Assembly (NCBI GenBank): GCA_030532685.1
Contig: JAUNKN010000004.1
Location: forward strand, 53,033-117,032
Direction: 5' to 3'
Source: Bacteroidales bacterium
GTDB lineage: Bacteria; Bacteroidota; Bacteroidia; Bacteroidales; Bacteroidaceae
DNA length: 64,000 nt
The stretch's first letter is position 1, and each line of letters opens with the position of its first letter. The position numbers and the translations under genes were made by a program. Below, in pieces: positions 10,124-18,579 of the stretch. Below the pieces are notes generated by a model. The model searched no databases. It saw only the letters and a program-made list of their open reading frames with translations, and was not told the DNA's origin.

Positions 10124-11170
10124 TCAAATCCAGCCTTCTTGTTTGTACCAAGCAACGGCTTCTTTCACACCCTCTTCGAGACTCCAGCGAGGAGTATAGC
10201 CCAATTCGCGCTTTGCAGGAGCGATGTCGCATTTCCAATTGCGCTGGCGCAGGAGTTGAAATTTGTCGTTGTTCAGCGTAGGCTGGCTACCCGTGAGGCG
10301 CGAGAGCCAAGTGTTGAAGGCGCACACGATGCGCAAGAACCATTCGGGGGCAATGATGTGTAGCACACCGCGCACGCCCATTTCTCGCTGCAAGAGATCG
10401 CTAAAAGCGCGGCTATCGTAGGTATGCCCATCGCTCAAGAGATAAGCGCGACCCGATTTTCCGCGTGTCAGTGCCAAGAAGCACACTTCGACAAGATCGC
10501 GCACGTAGATGAAAGTGAGCGCTTGGGGCTCGTATCCCACGGCAAAATCGATGTGTTTCTTGATGCTGTCGGCCATGAGGAAATAGTCCTTCTCGCGAGG
10601 GCCATAGACTCCTGTGGGACGCAAAATGATGTAGTTGAGCCCCTCGATACTGGCCAAGCCTTGTTCGGCAGCAAGTTTAGAGCGCCCATAGGCTGTATTG
10701 GGGCGGGGAGTATCGCTCTCGTCGAGCGGACGATAGCGTTCAAATCCAGGTAAAGGACGACCCGCAGCATCCAAGAGAGGCGCGTCATTGACATTCCCCA
10801 TAATGGAGAGCGAACTCACCATCACGAAGCGACCGCGAAGGGCTTTCGTGGCCAGCAAGATGCGAGCCAGTCGCAAGGTTCCGTCGGTATTGGTGCGGCG
10901 AAAAGTAGCCTCGTCCTTGGCTTTGGTGAGCGCTGCTGCATGAATCACATGGTCAAAGGCACCATGCAGCCCAACATGTTCGCTCAACTGAGTGCGCAAA
11001 CGCTCGTCGCTCTCTATGTTGAGCGTAAGAAAGCGGATGCGTTCATCTTGCAGGTATTGCTTGCTACTGCTGGCGCGCATGCCTGCCCACACCTCGTGCC
11101 CCAATTCAAGGGCACGCTCCACCAAAAAAGAACCCACGAAGCCCGAAGCTCCTGTGACGAGAATTTTCAT
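10124..11170 (-). CDS. NAD(P)-dependent epimerase/dehydratase (extended SDR)
   Basis: 348 residues. Rossmann dinucleotide site GASGFVGSFLVE at residues 7-18, an early Asp/Asn-containing acidic region, and the catalytic YxxxK in NTAYGRSKLAAE (about residues 161-172) with an upstream MVSSLS Ser motif. This is the extended SDR family that includes nucleotide-sugar epimerases and 3-beta-HSD-like enzymes; the substrate cannot be told. It is divergent from oxyR. A -7 box TATATTTG on the minus strand (11201..11194) is the probable promoter, without a clear -33. Confidence 0.88.
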   Translation of the reverse strand: MKILVTGASGFVGSFLVERALELGHEVWAGMRASSSKQYLQDERIRFLTLNIESDERLRTQLSEHVGLHGAFDHVIHAAALTKAKDEATFRRTNTDGTLRLARILLATKALRGRFVMVSSLSIMGNVNDAPLLDAAGRPLPGFERYRPLDESDTPRPNTAYGRSKLAAEQGLASIEGLNYIILRPTGVYGPREKDYFLMADSIKKHIDFAVGYEPQALTFIYVRDLVEVCFLALTRGKSGRAYLLSDGHTYDSRAFSDLLQREMGVRGVLHIIAPEWFLRIVCAFNTWLSRLTGSQPTLNNDKFQLLRQRNWKCDIAPAKRELGYTPRWSLEEGVKEAVAWYKQEGWI

Positions 11171-11259
11171 GCGTTGAAGGGATGATTGATGAGCAAATAT
11201 ACGATTTTTTATGGAAATGATGAGGAGAAGCGAGGCGCAAACATTCCATGCTTGCTAAA

Positions 11260-11290
11260 TTTGCCCTTTCGCTTAAAAATCTTAACTTTG
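11260..11290 (+). promoter_or_regulatory. Promoter of oxyR
   Basis: TTTG (11260..11263), 19 bases, TAACTTTG (11283..11290). Transcription should begin near 11297, leaving a leader of about 18 bases and confirming ATG 11315 as the start. Confidence 0.75.
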
Positions 11291-11314
11291 CAAGATAGAA
11301 ACCTACGCCTTCCT

Positions 11315-12241
11315 ATGACCCTGCAACAACTCGAATATATCGTGGCTGTGGCACAACATCGCCATTTTCTCAAAGCCGCCGAAGCCTGCAACGTGACGCA
11401 ACCCACTCTCAGTTCTATGGTACAAAAACTCGAAGAGGAGCTGGGTACCAAAATCTTTGACCGCAAGCAAAAACCTCTCGCCCTGACCGACGTAGGGCAA
11501 GTGGTCGTGGAGCATGCGCAGCAAATGCTACAACAAGCACGGCGCCTGCGCGAAAGCGTCGATGAAGCGCGCGGCACACTCACCGGAACTTTTCGCATCG
11601 GAGTGTTGCCCACCATTGCGCCTTACCTCATCCCTCGCTTCTTCCCAACACTGACTCGCGAGCATCCCAAACTGGACTTGCGCATTCAGGAAATGAAGAC
11701 CTCACAAATCAAAAAAGCGCTGGCACAGGGCGAAATTGATGCGGGAATTTTAGCTCAAACAGAGGGGCTGGAGGAGCTGAGCACGTACTCGCTCTTCTTC
11801 GAGCAGTATTTTGTCTATGCCGCCCAAGTCACACCGCTTCATGCTCTCTCGTCCGTGCGCACCGACGATTTGCGCAGCACCCCCCTTTGGCTACTCGACG
11901 AAGGACACTGTTTTCGTGATCAGCTCGTCAAATTTTGCCAGTTGAAAGGTGCAAGCCATAGCCAACAGGCCTATAAACTAGGAAGCATAGAAACGTTCAT
12001 GCGCATCGTCGAAAGTGGTATGGGAGCAACGTTCATTCCCGAGCTATGCATGCTCCAACTCTCGGAGGATCAGCGCGAAATGGTGAGACCCTTTGCCATT
12101 CCTGTGCCCGTGCGACAAATCCTCTTTGCCACGGCACCCGATTGTATGCGTCACGGGTTGGTCAATATGCTCATCGAAAGTATCCGCCAATCGGTGCCTG
12201 CCTCCATGCACAAACTCAGCCATGCTCACCGCTCTCTCTAA
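11315..12241 (+). CDS. oxyR: Peroxide-sensing LysR-type regulator OxyR
   Basis: 308 residues from ATG 11315 (MTLQQLEYIVAVAQHRHFLKAA); the frame is open to 11186, but the promoter at 11260..11290 rules that out. An N-terminal winged helix-turn-helix (about 1-60, AAEACNVTQPTLSSMVQKLE) is followed by the LysR substrate domain. The redox pair is present as GHCFRDQLVKFC with Cys199 and Cys208, the same numbers and spacing as in E. coli OxyR, so it should form the peroxide-induced disulfide. It is expected to activate ahpC-ahpF, whose upstream region has a matching operator (43021..43057). xerD follows after 15 bases. Confidence 0.95.
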   Translation: MTLQQLEYIVAVAQHRHFLKAAEACNVTQPTLSSMVQKLEEELGTKIFDRKQKPLALTDVGQVVVEHAQQMLQQARRLRESVDEARGTLTGTFRIGVLPTIAPYLIPRFFPTLTREHPKLDLRIQEMKTSQIKKALAQGEIDAGILAQTEGLEELSTYSLFFEQYFVYAAQVTPLHALSSVRTDDLRSTPLWLLDEGHCFRDQLVKFCQLKGASHSQQAYKLGSIETFMRIVESGMGATFIPELCMLQLSEDQREMVRPFAIPVPVRQILFATAPDCMRHGLVNMLIESIRQSVPASMHKLSHAHRSL

Positions 12242-12256
12242 GCGATTTTTCTTAGT

Positions 12257-13168
12257 ATGACGCTGACTTTAGCACAACTCACGCAACGTTACGAGCAATA
12301 CCTACTGTTGGAACAAGGCTTGTCGGCCAATAGCCGTGAGGCTTATGAGCGAGACTTGCGCCGCTATTTGGAGTATTGCCAAGAGCAGCAACTCGACGTG
12401 CTGACCGTAGCCTTGCCCGATTTGCACAACTACACTTACGCTCTGCACAACATGGGGCTTGAGGCGCGCTCCATCGCTCGTATGCTCAGCGGCGTGCGCT
12501 CTTTTTATCGCTTCCTGCAGTTGGACGGACACCTCGCTCAAGACCCGACAGAACTACTCGAAAACCCTCGCATCCCCAAGCACCTTCCCGATGTGCTTAC
12601 CTTGGAGGAAGTGGAGACCATTTTGAGTGTCATTGACCAGTCAAAGCCCGAGGGACAACGAGATCACTGCCTCATCGAACTCCTTTATTCTTGTGGCTTG
12701 CGTGTGAGCGAGGTTTGCTCCTTGAAATTGAGCGATTTATTCTTAGAGGAAGGCTTCATCCGTGTCACGGGCAAAGGCGACAAACAACGTATCGTCCCCA
12801 TTTCACCTCGCGCCATTCACGAAATACACAACTGGCTCGATGCCCGTGCCGACATCAATATCAAAGCGGGCGAAGAGGACTTTCTTTTTGTTTCGGCTAC
12901 ACGTGGGCGACACCTCTCCCGCATCACGGTGTTTCACAACATCAAGCAGTACGTCGCAGCAGCCGAAATCCACAAAGAGGTTTCGCCCCATACCTTTCGA
13001 CACACTTTTGCCACTCACCTACTCGAAGGTGGCGCTTCGCTCCGCGCCATTCAGGTGATGCTTGGACACGAAAGTATCGCGACCACCGAGATTTACACAC
13101 ATCTCGACAGCCATCTGTTGCGCGAGCAAGTACTCAAACATTTTCCACGCAACCAGTCGACCAACTGA
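12257..13168 (+). CDS. xerD: Site-specific tyrosine recombinase XerD
   Basis: 303 residues, the usual XerC/D length. The N-terminal SAM-like DNA-binding domain covers about 1-100. The catalytic set is complete: Arg149 (SCGLRVSEV), Lys173 (TGKGDKQR), His245 and Arg248 (SPHTFRHTFATH), His271 (MLGHES), and the nucleophile Tyr280 (TEIYTHL). It resolves chromosome dimers at dif and is a housekeeping recombinase; no phage or integron genes are nearby. It is 15 bases downstream of oxyR and shares its promoter, so its expression may follow oxyR. XerC versus XerD cannot be settled by sequence alone, but Bacteroidales copies of this type are usually called XerD. Confidence 0.9.
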   Translation: MTLTLAQLTQRYEQYLLLEQGLSANSREAYERDLRRYLEYCQEQQLDVLTVALPDLHNYTYALHNMGLEARSIARMLSGVRSFYRFLQLDGHLAQDPTELLENPRIPKHLPDVLTLEEVETILSVIDQSKPEGQRDHCLIELLYSCGLRVSEVCSLKLSDLFLEEGFIRVTGKGDKQRIVPISPRAIHEIHNWLDARADINIKAGEEDFLFVSATRGRHLSRITVFHNIKQYVAAAEIHKEVSPHTFRHTFATHLLEGGASLRAIQVMLGHESIATTEIYTHLDSHLLREQVLKHFPRNQSTN

Positions 13169-13220
13169 CGATGGCCTATCCTATCGCCTCCACTTCTTGC
13201 CGCGCACACCACCCTTCCCC

Positions 13221-13268
13221 CAAAAACAAGCTCCCAGCATTTTCCTCAAAGGAAATCGCTGGGAGCTG
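13221..13268 (-). terminator. Terminator of the DUF2795 gene
   Basis: AGCTCCCAGC-TTTTCC / AGGAAA-GCTGGGAGCT hairpin; on the minus strand it is followed by TTGTTTTTGGGGG. It sits between convergent xerD and the DUF2795 gene and may serve both. Confidence 0.75.
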
Positions 13269-13283
13269 TTGGTTTATCAGAAT

Positions 13284-13505
13284 TTAGTATTCGTCTTCGT
13301 TAAAGAGAAAATCCTCCTTAGTCGGATAATCGGGCCAAACATCTTCGATCGTTTCGTAGATTTCGTATTCGTCTTCGAGTTCTTGAAGATTCTCGACCAC
13401 TTCCATTGGTGCGCCCGAGCGCATGGCATAGTCGATGAGTTCTTCCTTAGAGGCGGGCCAGGGAGCGTCTTCGAGCTTTGAGGCCAATTCGAGTGTCCAG
13501 TACAT
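13284..13505 (-). CDS. DUF2795 domain-containing small acidic protein
   Basis: 73 residues from ATG 13505 (MYWTLELASKLEDAPWPAS); the frame extends 9 residues further upstream without support. It has the compact DUF2795 fold pattern: AxWPASKEELIDYAMRSGAP, then LQELEDEYEIYETIEDVWP, and an acidic tail PTKEDFLFNEDEY. The family is widespread in Bacteroidetes as a short cytoplasmic protein of unknown function. It is strongly acidic (many Asp/Glu). It is convergent with xerD and separated from the LolC/E-like gene; a variant -7 box TATTTTCG (minus, 13569..13562) with TTG 18 bases further up is a possible promoter. Confidence 0.82.
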   Translation of the reverse strand: MYWTLELASKLEDAPWPASKEELIDYAMRSGAPMEVVENLQELEDEYEIYETIEDVWPDYPTKEDFLFNEDEY

Positions 13506-13639
13506 AGGTGCGAATGCTGTGTTTGGGCGCAAGTGCGCAGGTTATGAAATCTTATCAAGCGCGAAAATACGCTTTTTCTCGGAGAGACAAAGTTTTTTGG
13601 GCAGTATTTTGCAAACAAAGCCCCATTTTCCGTCCTGTT

Positions 13640-14887
13640 CTATTGCAAGAGCCGCTTACTCAGTGCATGAACAGGATACCACACCGCCAAAAAGCCAACG
13701 GCTAATACGGTAAAGAAGACCAAAGCAATGTCGTCCAAATGCACGCTAATAGGATAGGCCCGCACAATAAAATTATTGCCATTGTTGCCCAATTTGATCA
13801 GTCCATACTCTTGTTGCAACCAGCACAACAACAATCCCAACACCACGCCCACTATCGCTCCCAAGAGCGAGATGAGTCGGCCCTCGGTCATAAAAAGACT
13901 ACGTATCCGGGCATTGTTTAATCCCAAGTGACGAAGGGTAAGGACATCACCGCGCTTTTCGATAATAAGCATCGAAAGCGAGGAGATAATGTTGAAACAA
14001 GCCAACAGAATGATGAAGGTGAGAAAAACGTAAGCAATGAGTTTCTCAAGTTGCATGATGTTATAGACCTCCGCCTGCTGCTCTACGCGATCGAGAACTT
14101 GAAACTCTTGACCCGCCCATGCGCGCAATTCTTCTTTGACACGTGCCTCGTCCACTCCTGGGCGCAAACGCAGTTCAAGACGCGAAAGCTGCCCTTCTTT
14201 TTCAAAGAGGTGGGTAGCAAAATCCAAGTCGGTCAGAATCAAGTGGTCGTCGTACTTACGCTGATCTACCTTAAAAAGCAAACCATTGGAGTGGATATTA
14301 TCGACCGAAAAGGACTCAATAGGATTGCTCAGGTTGATGCGTTCGCCCTGTTTGGGAGCGCACAACTGGAGGTCGTTGAGATTTTGCACACCGATTTGCT
14401 GCGCCAAGCCCTCTCCAATTATACCATAGGCTATCTCTGCCGCCCTCCACTGTATAGGATGAGTGGACGAAACGCGCTTGCCATTCGTATCGCTGAGAAT
14501 GGTGGGCAGTTGCGTCACTGTCGTAAATTGGCTATCCACTCCCTTGATGCGTACCACCAGGGGGTGACCACGAAAGAGAATAAGGGCATTGTCTTCAAAA
14601 GTCGCCGAGGCAGCAGCCACTCCTTTGTGTTGGCGTATGCGTTGCAAAGTAGGGTCGTCCTGAGCGGCCGTTTTTCCGAGAGCAGGCACCACGACAAGCT
14701 GAGGGTCGAAAGTCGTAAAAAGCGTAGAAATCAAATCACGAAATCCATTGAACACACTCATCGTGACCACCATTGCCATCGTGGCCAGCGCGATGCCAGC
14801 CACGGCTATGGCCGAAATGATATTGATGGCGTTGTGGCTCTTTTTAGTAAAGAGATAGCGACGCGCGATGAAAAACGAAAGGCTCAC
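13640..14887 (-). CDS. ABC transporter permease, LolC/LolE/MacB type
   Basis: 415 residues with the FtsX/MacB layout: TM1 at about 20-45 (INIISAIAVAGIALATMAMVVTMSVF), a large periplasmic domain (about 46-270), then three TMs near 275-300, 320-345 and 370-400. The N-terminus FFIARRYLFTKKSHNAINIISAIAV matches the lipoprotein-releasing LolC/LolE permeases of Bacteroidetes. It would extract lipoproteins from the inner membrane with a separate LolD ATPase, which is not in the window. It is the last gene of the ftsX-to-lolC operon, 6 bases after rbfA, a position conserved in Bacteroidales. Confidence 0.88.
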   Translation of the reverse strand: MSLSFFIARRYLFTKKSHNAINIISAIAVAGIALATMAMVVTMSVFNGFRDLISTLFTTFDPQLVVVPALGKTAAQDDPTLQRIRQHKGVAAASATFEDNALILFRGHPLVVRIKGVDSQFTTVTQLPTILSDTNGKRVSSTHPIQWRAAEIAYGIIGEGLAQQIGVQNLNDLQLCAPKQGERINLSNPIESFSVDNIHSNGLLFKVDQRKYDDHLILTDLDFATHLFEKEGQLSRLELRLRPGVDEARVKEELRAWAGQEFQVLDRVEQQAEVYNIMQLEKLIAYVFLTFIILLACFNIISSLSMLIIEKRGDVLTLRHLGLNNARIRSLFMTEGRLISLLGAIVGVVLGLLLCWLQQEYGLIKLGNNGNNFIVRAYPISVHLDDIALVFFTVLAVGFLAVWYPVHALSKRLLQ

Positions 14888-14893
14888 GGGCGA

Positions 14894-15229
14894 TTACTTT
14901 TGAAGAAGGCGGTCGATGTTCTCAAGATAATCGAGCGAGTCGTCGATGAAGAATTTCACCTCGGGAATGATGCGCAACTGATTGCGAGTGCGCTTTCCCA
15001 ATTCAAAGCGAATGCCCGAAGCATTGGCATTGACATTGTCCACAATCTCTTGGCTACGCTCCGAGGGGAACACGCTCAGATAAGCGCGACAAATGCTCAA
15101 ATCGGGACTAATGTAGCACTTGCTCACCGAAACGATAACGCCCTGCATGGCTTTGGTTTGCAGCAGGAAGATATCGCTCAGTTCTTTTTGCAGCAATCGT
15201 GCTATTTTTTGTTGGCGAGTAGTTTCCAT
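14894..15229 (-). CDS. rbfA: 30S ribosome-binding factor RbfA
   Basis: 111 residues from ATG 15229 (METTRQQKIARLLQKELSD); the open frame extends upstream into the methyltransferase gene but the RbfA family starts here. It has the KH-like fold with VSVSKCYISPDLSICRAYLSVFP and the C-terminal RTRNQLRIIPEVKFFIDDSLDY block typical of RbfA. RbfA assists late maturation of the 30S subunit and 16S 5'-end processing, and supports growth in the cold. It sits 8 bases after the methyltransferase and 6 bases before the LolC/E-like gene. Confidence 0.95.
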   Translation of the reverse strand: METTRQQKIARLLQKELSDIFLLQTKAMQGVIVSVSKCYISPDLSICRAYLSVFPSERSQEIVDNVNANASGIRFELGKRTRNQLRIIPEVKFFIDDSLDYLENIDRLLQK

Positions 15230-15237
15230 ATTTAATT

Positions 15238-15885
15238 CTATTTCTTGCGAATGAGGGTCAGCCCATCGCGAATGGGGAAAATGAGACATTCCACACGCGC
15301 ATCCTCAACGATTTTCCGATTAAACTCCCGGATGGCGCAGGTCTGCGCATCTTGTCGTTCCTCGTCTACCACATGCCCATCCCACAAAGTATTATCGGCA
15401 AGAATATATCCTCCCGAAGGGACAGCCTCAATGACAAGGTCAAAATAGCGCGCATAGTCGCGCTTGTTGGCGTCGATAAATACGAGATCGGGACACAAAT
15501 CCATCGTGGGGAAGCGTTCAAAAATATCGCCCACCACCATCTCTATTTGCACCGCCTCGCTCCATGGCGAACCTTCCAACCAAGGACGCGTAAACTCCTC
15601 CTGTTCGTCGTTAATTTCAAAGGTAACAAGTCGGCTTCCAACGGGCATACCACTGGCCATAGAGAGGGCCGAATAGCCCGAGTAGGTACCGATTTCGAGC
15701 ACCACTTTGGGCTGTATCATCTGGCACAGCATACGCAGGAGCTGCCCCTGCAAGTGCCCGCTAGCCATGCGCGCATGGACCAGCTGCAAGTGCGTGGCAC
15801 GGTACAGGGCATATAGGTAAGGATGTTCGGCCGTGGTGTGCGCCAGCACATAATCGTCGAGTGCGGTGAGCGCGTTAGAGTTCAT
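15238..15885 (-). CDS. O-methyltransferase, class I SAM-dependent (COMT-like)
   Basis: 215 residues from ATG 15885 (MNSNALTALDDYVLAHT), which overlaps the stop of the folK-GNAT gene by 11 bases. SAM-binding motif VLEIGTYSGYSALSMA at about residues 60-75, the acidic LVTFEINDEQ after strand 2, the metal/substrate region LVFIDANKRDYARYFD (about 132-147), and GGYILADNTLWDG. This is the Mg-dependent O-methyltransferase family 3 pattern (caffeoyl-CoA O-methyltransferase-like). The physiological substrate is unknown. It is translationally coupled within the nine-gene operon. Confidence 0.9.
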   Translation of the reverse strand: MNSNALTALDDYVLAHTTAEHPYLYALYRATHLQLVHARMASGHLQGQLLRMLCQMIQPKVVLEIGTYSGYSALSMASGMPVGSRLVTFEINDEQEEFTRPWLEGSPWSEAVQIEMVVGDIFERFPTMDLCPDLVFIDANKRDYARYFDLVIEAVPSGGYILADNTLWDGHVVDEERQDAQTCAIREFNRKIVEDARVECLIFPIRDGLTLIRKK

Positions 15886-16762
15886 ACTGGTATACGTTGG
15901 TCGTGCGCAGTTGGAAGTTTTCACTTTGGTAAAGGGCGTTGGCTTCCAGACGTGAGGGATGCGAGGTGAGCTGAAGCTTGCGCACTCCCAGTTCAGCGGC
16001 CTTCGTCTTGGCCCAGCTTACCAAACGGTGCGAGAGTCCACGACCTCGGTGCTTCTCGTCGATGACCACATCCTCTATCCAAGCCTTGCGGCCCGTAGGA
16101 CTGAGCGTCACACACAGTGTGGCCATTCCCACGATTTTGTCTTGGTGATGAAGTACGGCTAGATAGTTGTCGGGCGATTGAATGAGCATACTCATCTCCT
16201 CCCAGGTGGGAGGGCGTTGCAGGGTGAGTTGTGTGAGCAAACTCGTGATAGCCATCCAATCATCGAGTGTCAATACGCTGATTTCGTTCACCTGATAGTC
16301 GTTGAGCAAGCTCCATAGCTGTGCAAAACTACGATGAGGTGGCAGAGCGTGCAACACATCGGGAGCCACTTCGGCCAGCGGTTCTAAGACAAAAGCTCGC
16401 TGCAACATGTGGGGATGAGGCAAGGTGAGTTCCTCCGTTTGCAACACAACATTGCCCATCTGCAGGAGGTCGATGTCTATGGGGCGATCATAGTGACGGC
16501 CCGCAATGGTTTTTTGAGTGCGCCCGAGTTGCTGCTCAATGCGCTGCGTGATGTGCAGCACTTCAAAGGGATTGAGCGAAGTGTCGTACACAGCCACAGC
16601 GTTGAGGAAAGCATGTGAGCTTTCCATATCAACGGGCGAGGTTTCATAGTATCGGGAGCAGGCCACCAGCTGGCCCACGAGTTCATTAAGAAGTTTTACG
16701 GCTTCGTCGAGGTTGGCCTTGCGGTCGCCCAAGTTCGAGCCCAGACTGATGTAAAGGTGCAT
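15875..16762 (-). CDS. folK: FolK (hydroxymethyldihydropterin pyrophosphokinase) fused to a GNAT acetyltransferase
   Basis: 295 residues from MHLYISLGSNLGDRKANLD. Residues about 1-150 are a full FolK: SLGSNLGDR, ETSPVDMESSHAFLNAVA, and the catalytic RHYDRPIDIDLLQMG, ending LPHPHMLQRAFVLEPLAEVAP. FolK pyrophosphorylates the pterin in folate synthesis. Residues about 160-295 are a GNAT domain: VLTLDDWMAITSLLTQL, then VIDEKHRGRGLSHRLV (acetyl-CoA site) and LGVRKLQLTSHPSRLEANALYQ. FolK alone is normally about 160 residues, so the fusion is a real departure; no frameshift or stop separates the halves. The acetylation target is unknown. It is 10 bases after queA and overlaps the next gene. Confidence 0.9.
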   Translation of the reverse strand: MHLYISLGSNLGDRKANLDEAVKLLNELVGQLVACSRYYETSPVDMESSHAFLNAVAVYDTSLNPFEVLHITQRIEQQLGRTQKTIAGRHYDRPIDIDLLQMGNVVLQTEELTLPHPHMLQRAFVLEPLAEVAPDVLHALPPHRSFAQLWSLLNDYQVNEISVLTLDDWMAITSLLTQLTLQRPPTWEEMSMLIQSPDNYLAVLHHQDKIVGMATLCVTLSPTGRKAWIEDVVIDEKHRGRGLSHRLVSWAKTKAAELGVRKLQLTSHPSRLEANALYQSENFQLRTTNVYQYEL

Positions 16763-16772
16763 GCAAATAAGG

Positions 16773-17828
16773 TTAATCAACAATGAGCATCACATCGCCA
16801 TAGGTACCGAAGCGATAGCCCTCTTCAAGCGCCACTTTATAGGCATTCATCACATGGTCGTAGCCTCCAAAGGCTGCGGTGAGCATGAGCAACGTAGATT
16901 GCGACATGTGGAAATTGGAGAACATGGCACTGGCCACCGAGAAATCATGGGGAGGGAAAATGAACTTATTGGTCCAGCCCTCAAACTCCTTGATGTGCCC
17001 GTCGGCGCTTACGCTGGTTTCAAGTGCGCGTTGCACCGTTGTTCCCACAGCCACAATTTTGCGTCCAGCATCCTTTGCGCGATTCACAATGTCGCAGCAC
17101 TCTTTGGTCACAAACATCTGTTCGCTGTCCATCTTGTGCTTAGAAAGGTCCTCAACGTCCGTTTGGCGGAAGTTGCCCAAGCCGCAGTGCATGGTGATGA
17201 AAGCCGTTTCGATGCCCTTAATCTCCATGCGCTTCATGATGTTGCGCGAGAAGTGAAGCCCCGCTGTGGGAGCCGTGACAGCTCCTTCGTTCTTGGCAAA
17301 AACACACTGGAACCATTCCAAATCCTCAGGTTCGGACTTGCGCTGAATGATTTCGTGAGGAATCGGTGCTTCGCCCAAAGCATAGAGCGACTGGCGAAAC
17401 TCATCATGATCGCCATCGTAGAGAAAACGCAAGGTGCGACCGCGCGAAGTGGTATTGTCGATAACCTCGGCTACAATCGAGTTGTCGGGACCGAAATAAA
17501 GCTTGTTGCCAATGCGTATCTTACGGGCGGGATCGACCAGTACATCCCACAAGCGCAACTCGCGATTGAGCTCGCGCAGGAGGAACACTTCGATGGTGGC
17601 TCCCGTCTTCTCCTTATTGCCATACAGACGCGCCGGAAACACCTTCGTATCGTTGAACACAAACACGTCGTGCTCGTCAAAGTATTCGAGAAAGTCCTTA
17701 AAATCCCGGTGTTCTATCTCGCCCGTCGAGCGGTGCAACACCATCATGCGGCAATCGTCGCGATGGGGTGTGGGATACTCGGCAATCTTCTCTTGGGGAA
17801 TGTCTATCTTGAATTGTGAGAGTTTCAT
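16773..17828 (-). CDS. queA: tRNA preQ1(34) S-adenosylmethionine ribosyltransferase-isomerase QueA
   Basis: 351 residues, normal for QueA. It begins [19 protein letters not shown] and contains [45 protein letters not shown] and the C-terminal [16 protein letters not shown], all family hallmarks. It transfers the ribosyl part of SAM to preQ1 at tRNA position 34, giving epoxyqueuosine. It lies 7 bases after truB, so two tRNA-modification genes are adjacent. Confidence 0.97.
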   Translation of the reverse strand: MKLSQFKIDIPQEKIAEYPTPHRDDCRMMVLHRSTGEIEHRDFKDFLEYFDEHDVFVFNDTKVFPARLYGNKEKTGATIEVFLLRELNRELRLWDVLVDPARKIRIGNKLYFGPDNSIVAEVIDNTTSRGRTLRFLYDGDHDEFRQSLYALGEAPIPHEIIQRKSEPEDLEWFQCVFAKNEGAVTAPTAGLHFSRNIMKRMEIKGIETAFITMHCGLGNFRQTDVEDLSKHKMDSEQMFVTKECCDIVNRAKDAGRKIVAVGTTVQRALETSVSADGHIKEFEGWTNKFIFPPHDFSVASAMFSNFHMSQSTLLMLTAAFGGYDHVMNAYKVALEEGYRFGTYGDVMLIVD

Positions 17829-17835
17829 AAGCGTC

Positions 17836-18552
17836 TTAATCTAATTCGGTTTCTATCGTTTGTGCGGCAAGCCACTGCTCAAAGTCGGCCAGATCGAAGC
17901 AACGCGCCTCGTCCCACTCACCGACCCTTGTGCGGCGCAAAGCCGTGAGGTGAGCTCCCGAGCCCAAAGCCTGCCCGATGTCGCGCGCCAAAGCACGAAT
18001 ATAGGTGCCTTTGGAGCAAACAATGCGCAAAGTGATGTGAGGCTCCTTGCCTGCCAGTGCGCAGTCCAGCAGTTCGAGTTCGTCAATGCGCAGGAGTTTG
18101 GCTTTTAGTTCCACTTCCTTGCCTTTGCGTGCCAGGTCGTAGGCGCGTTTCCCATCGACCTTACAGGCCGAAAAGGCAGGAGGAACTTGCCAAATGTCGC
18201 CCAAAAATTGCGGTAAAGTCTGCTCTACGAGTGCACGGTCTATGTGGGCGGTGGGATAGGTCGCATCGATGGGATGCTCCAAGTCAAAGCTGGGCGTGGT
18301 GGCTCCAAGTCGCAGGGTGGCCACATACTCCTTGACCCCAGCCTGCAATTCGTCGATCTTCTTCGTGGCTCGTCCTGTGCACACGACCATTACGCCCGAG
18401 GCCAGTGGGTCAAGCGTACCGGCATGGCCCACCTTGATTTTTTGCCCCCCCTGCGCACGAGTGATGAGCCATCGTACACGCGCCACGAGCTGAAAGGAAG
18501 TCAGCCCGAGAGGCTTGTCGAAGGCGAGAATTTGTCCTTTGGGAAAGTTCAT
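17836..18552 (-). CDS. truB: tRNA pseudouridine(55) synthase TruB
   Basis: 238 residues, within the range for short bacterial TruB. N-terminal [16 protein letters not shown], catalytic Asp in [16 protein letters not shown] (about residues 43-58), [15 protein letters not shown], and the [16 protein letters not shown] motif near residue 178. It makes pseudouridine 55 in the T-loop of tRNAs. It is between uppP (27 bases) and queA (7 bases) in the operon. Confidence 0.96.
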   Translation of the reverse strand: MNFPKGQILAFDKPLGLTSFQLVARVRWLITRAQGGQKIKVGHAGTLDPLASGVMVVCTGRATKKIDELQAGVKEYVATLRLGATTPSFDLEHPIDATYPTAHIDRALVEQTLPQFLGDIWQVPPAFSACKVDGKRAYDLARKGKEVELKAKLLRIDELELLDCALAGKEPHITLRIVCSKGTYIRALARDIGQALGSGAHLTALRRTRVGEWDEARCFDLADFEQWLAAQTIETELD

Positions 18553-18579
18553 GTCGTCTGGTTTAGTTCTTGGAGGGCT

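Noticed and set aside
12257-13168. Tyrosine recombinase as a sign of a mobile element
   Set aside because: Length and catalytic layout are those of housekeeping XerD, and no attachment sites, phage or conjugation genes are nearby.
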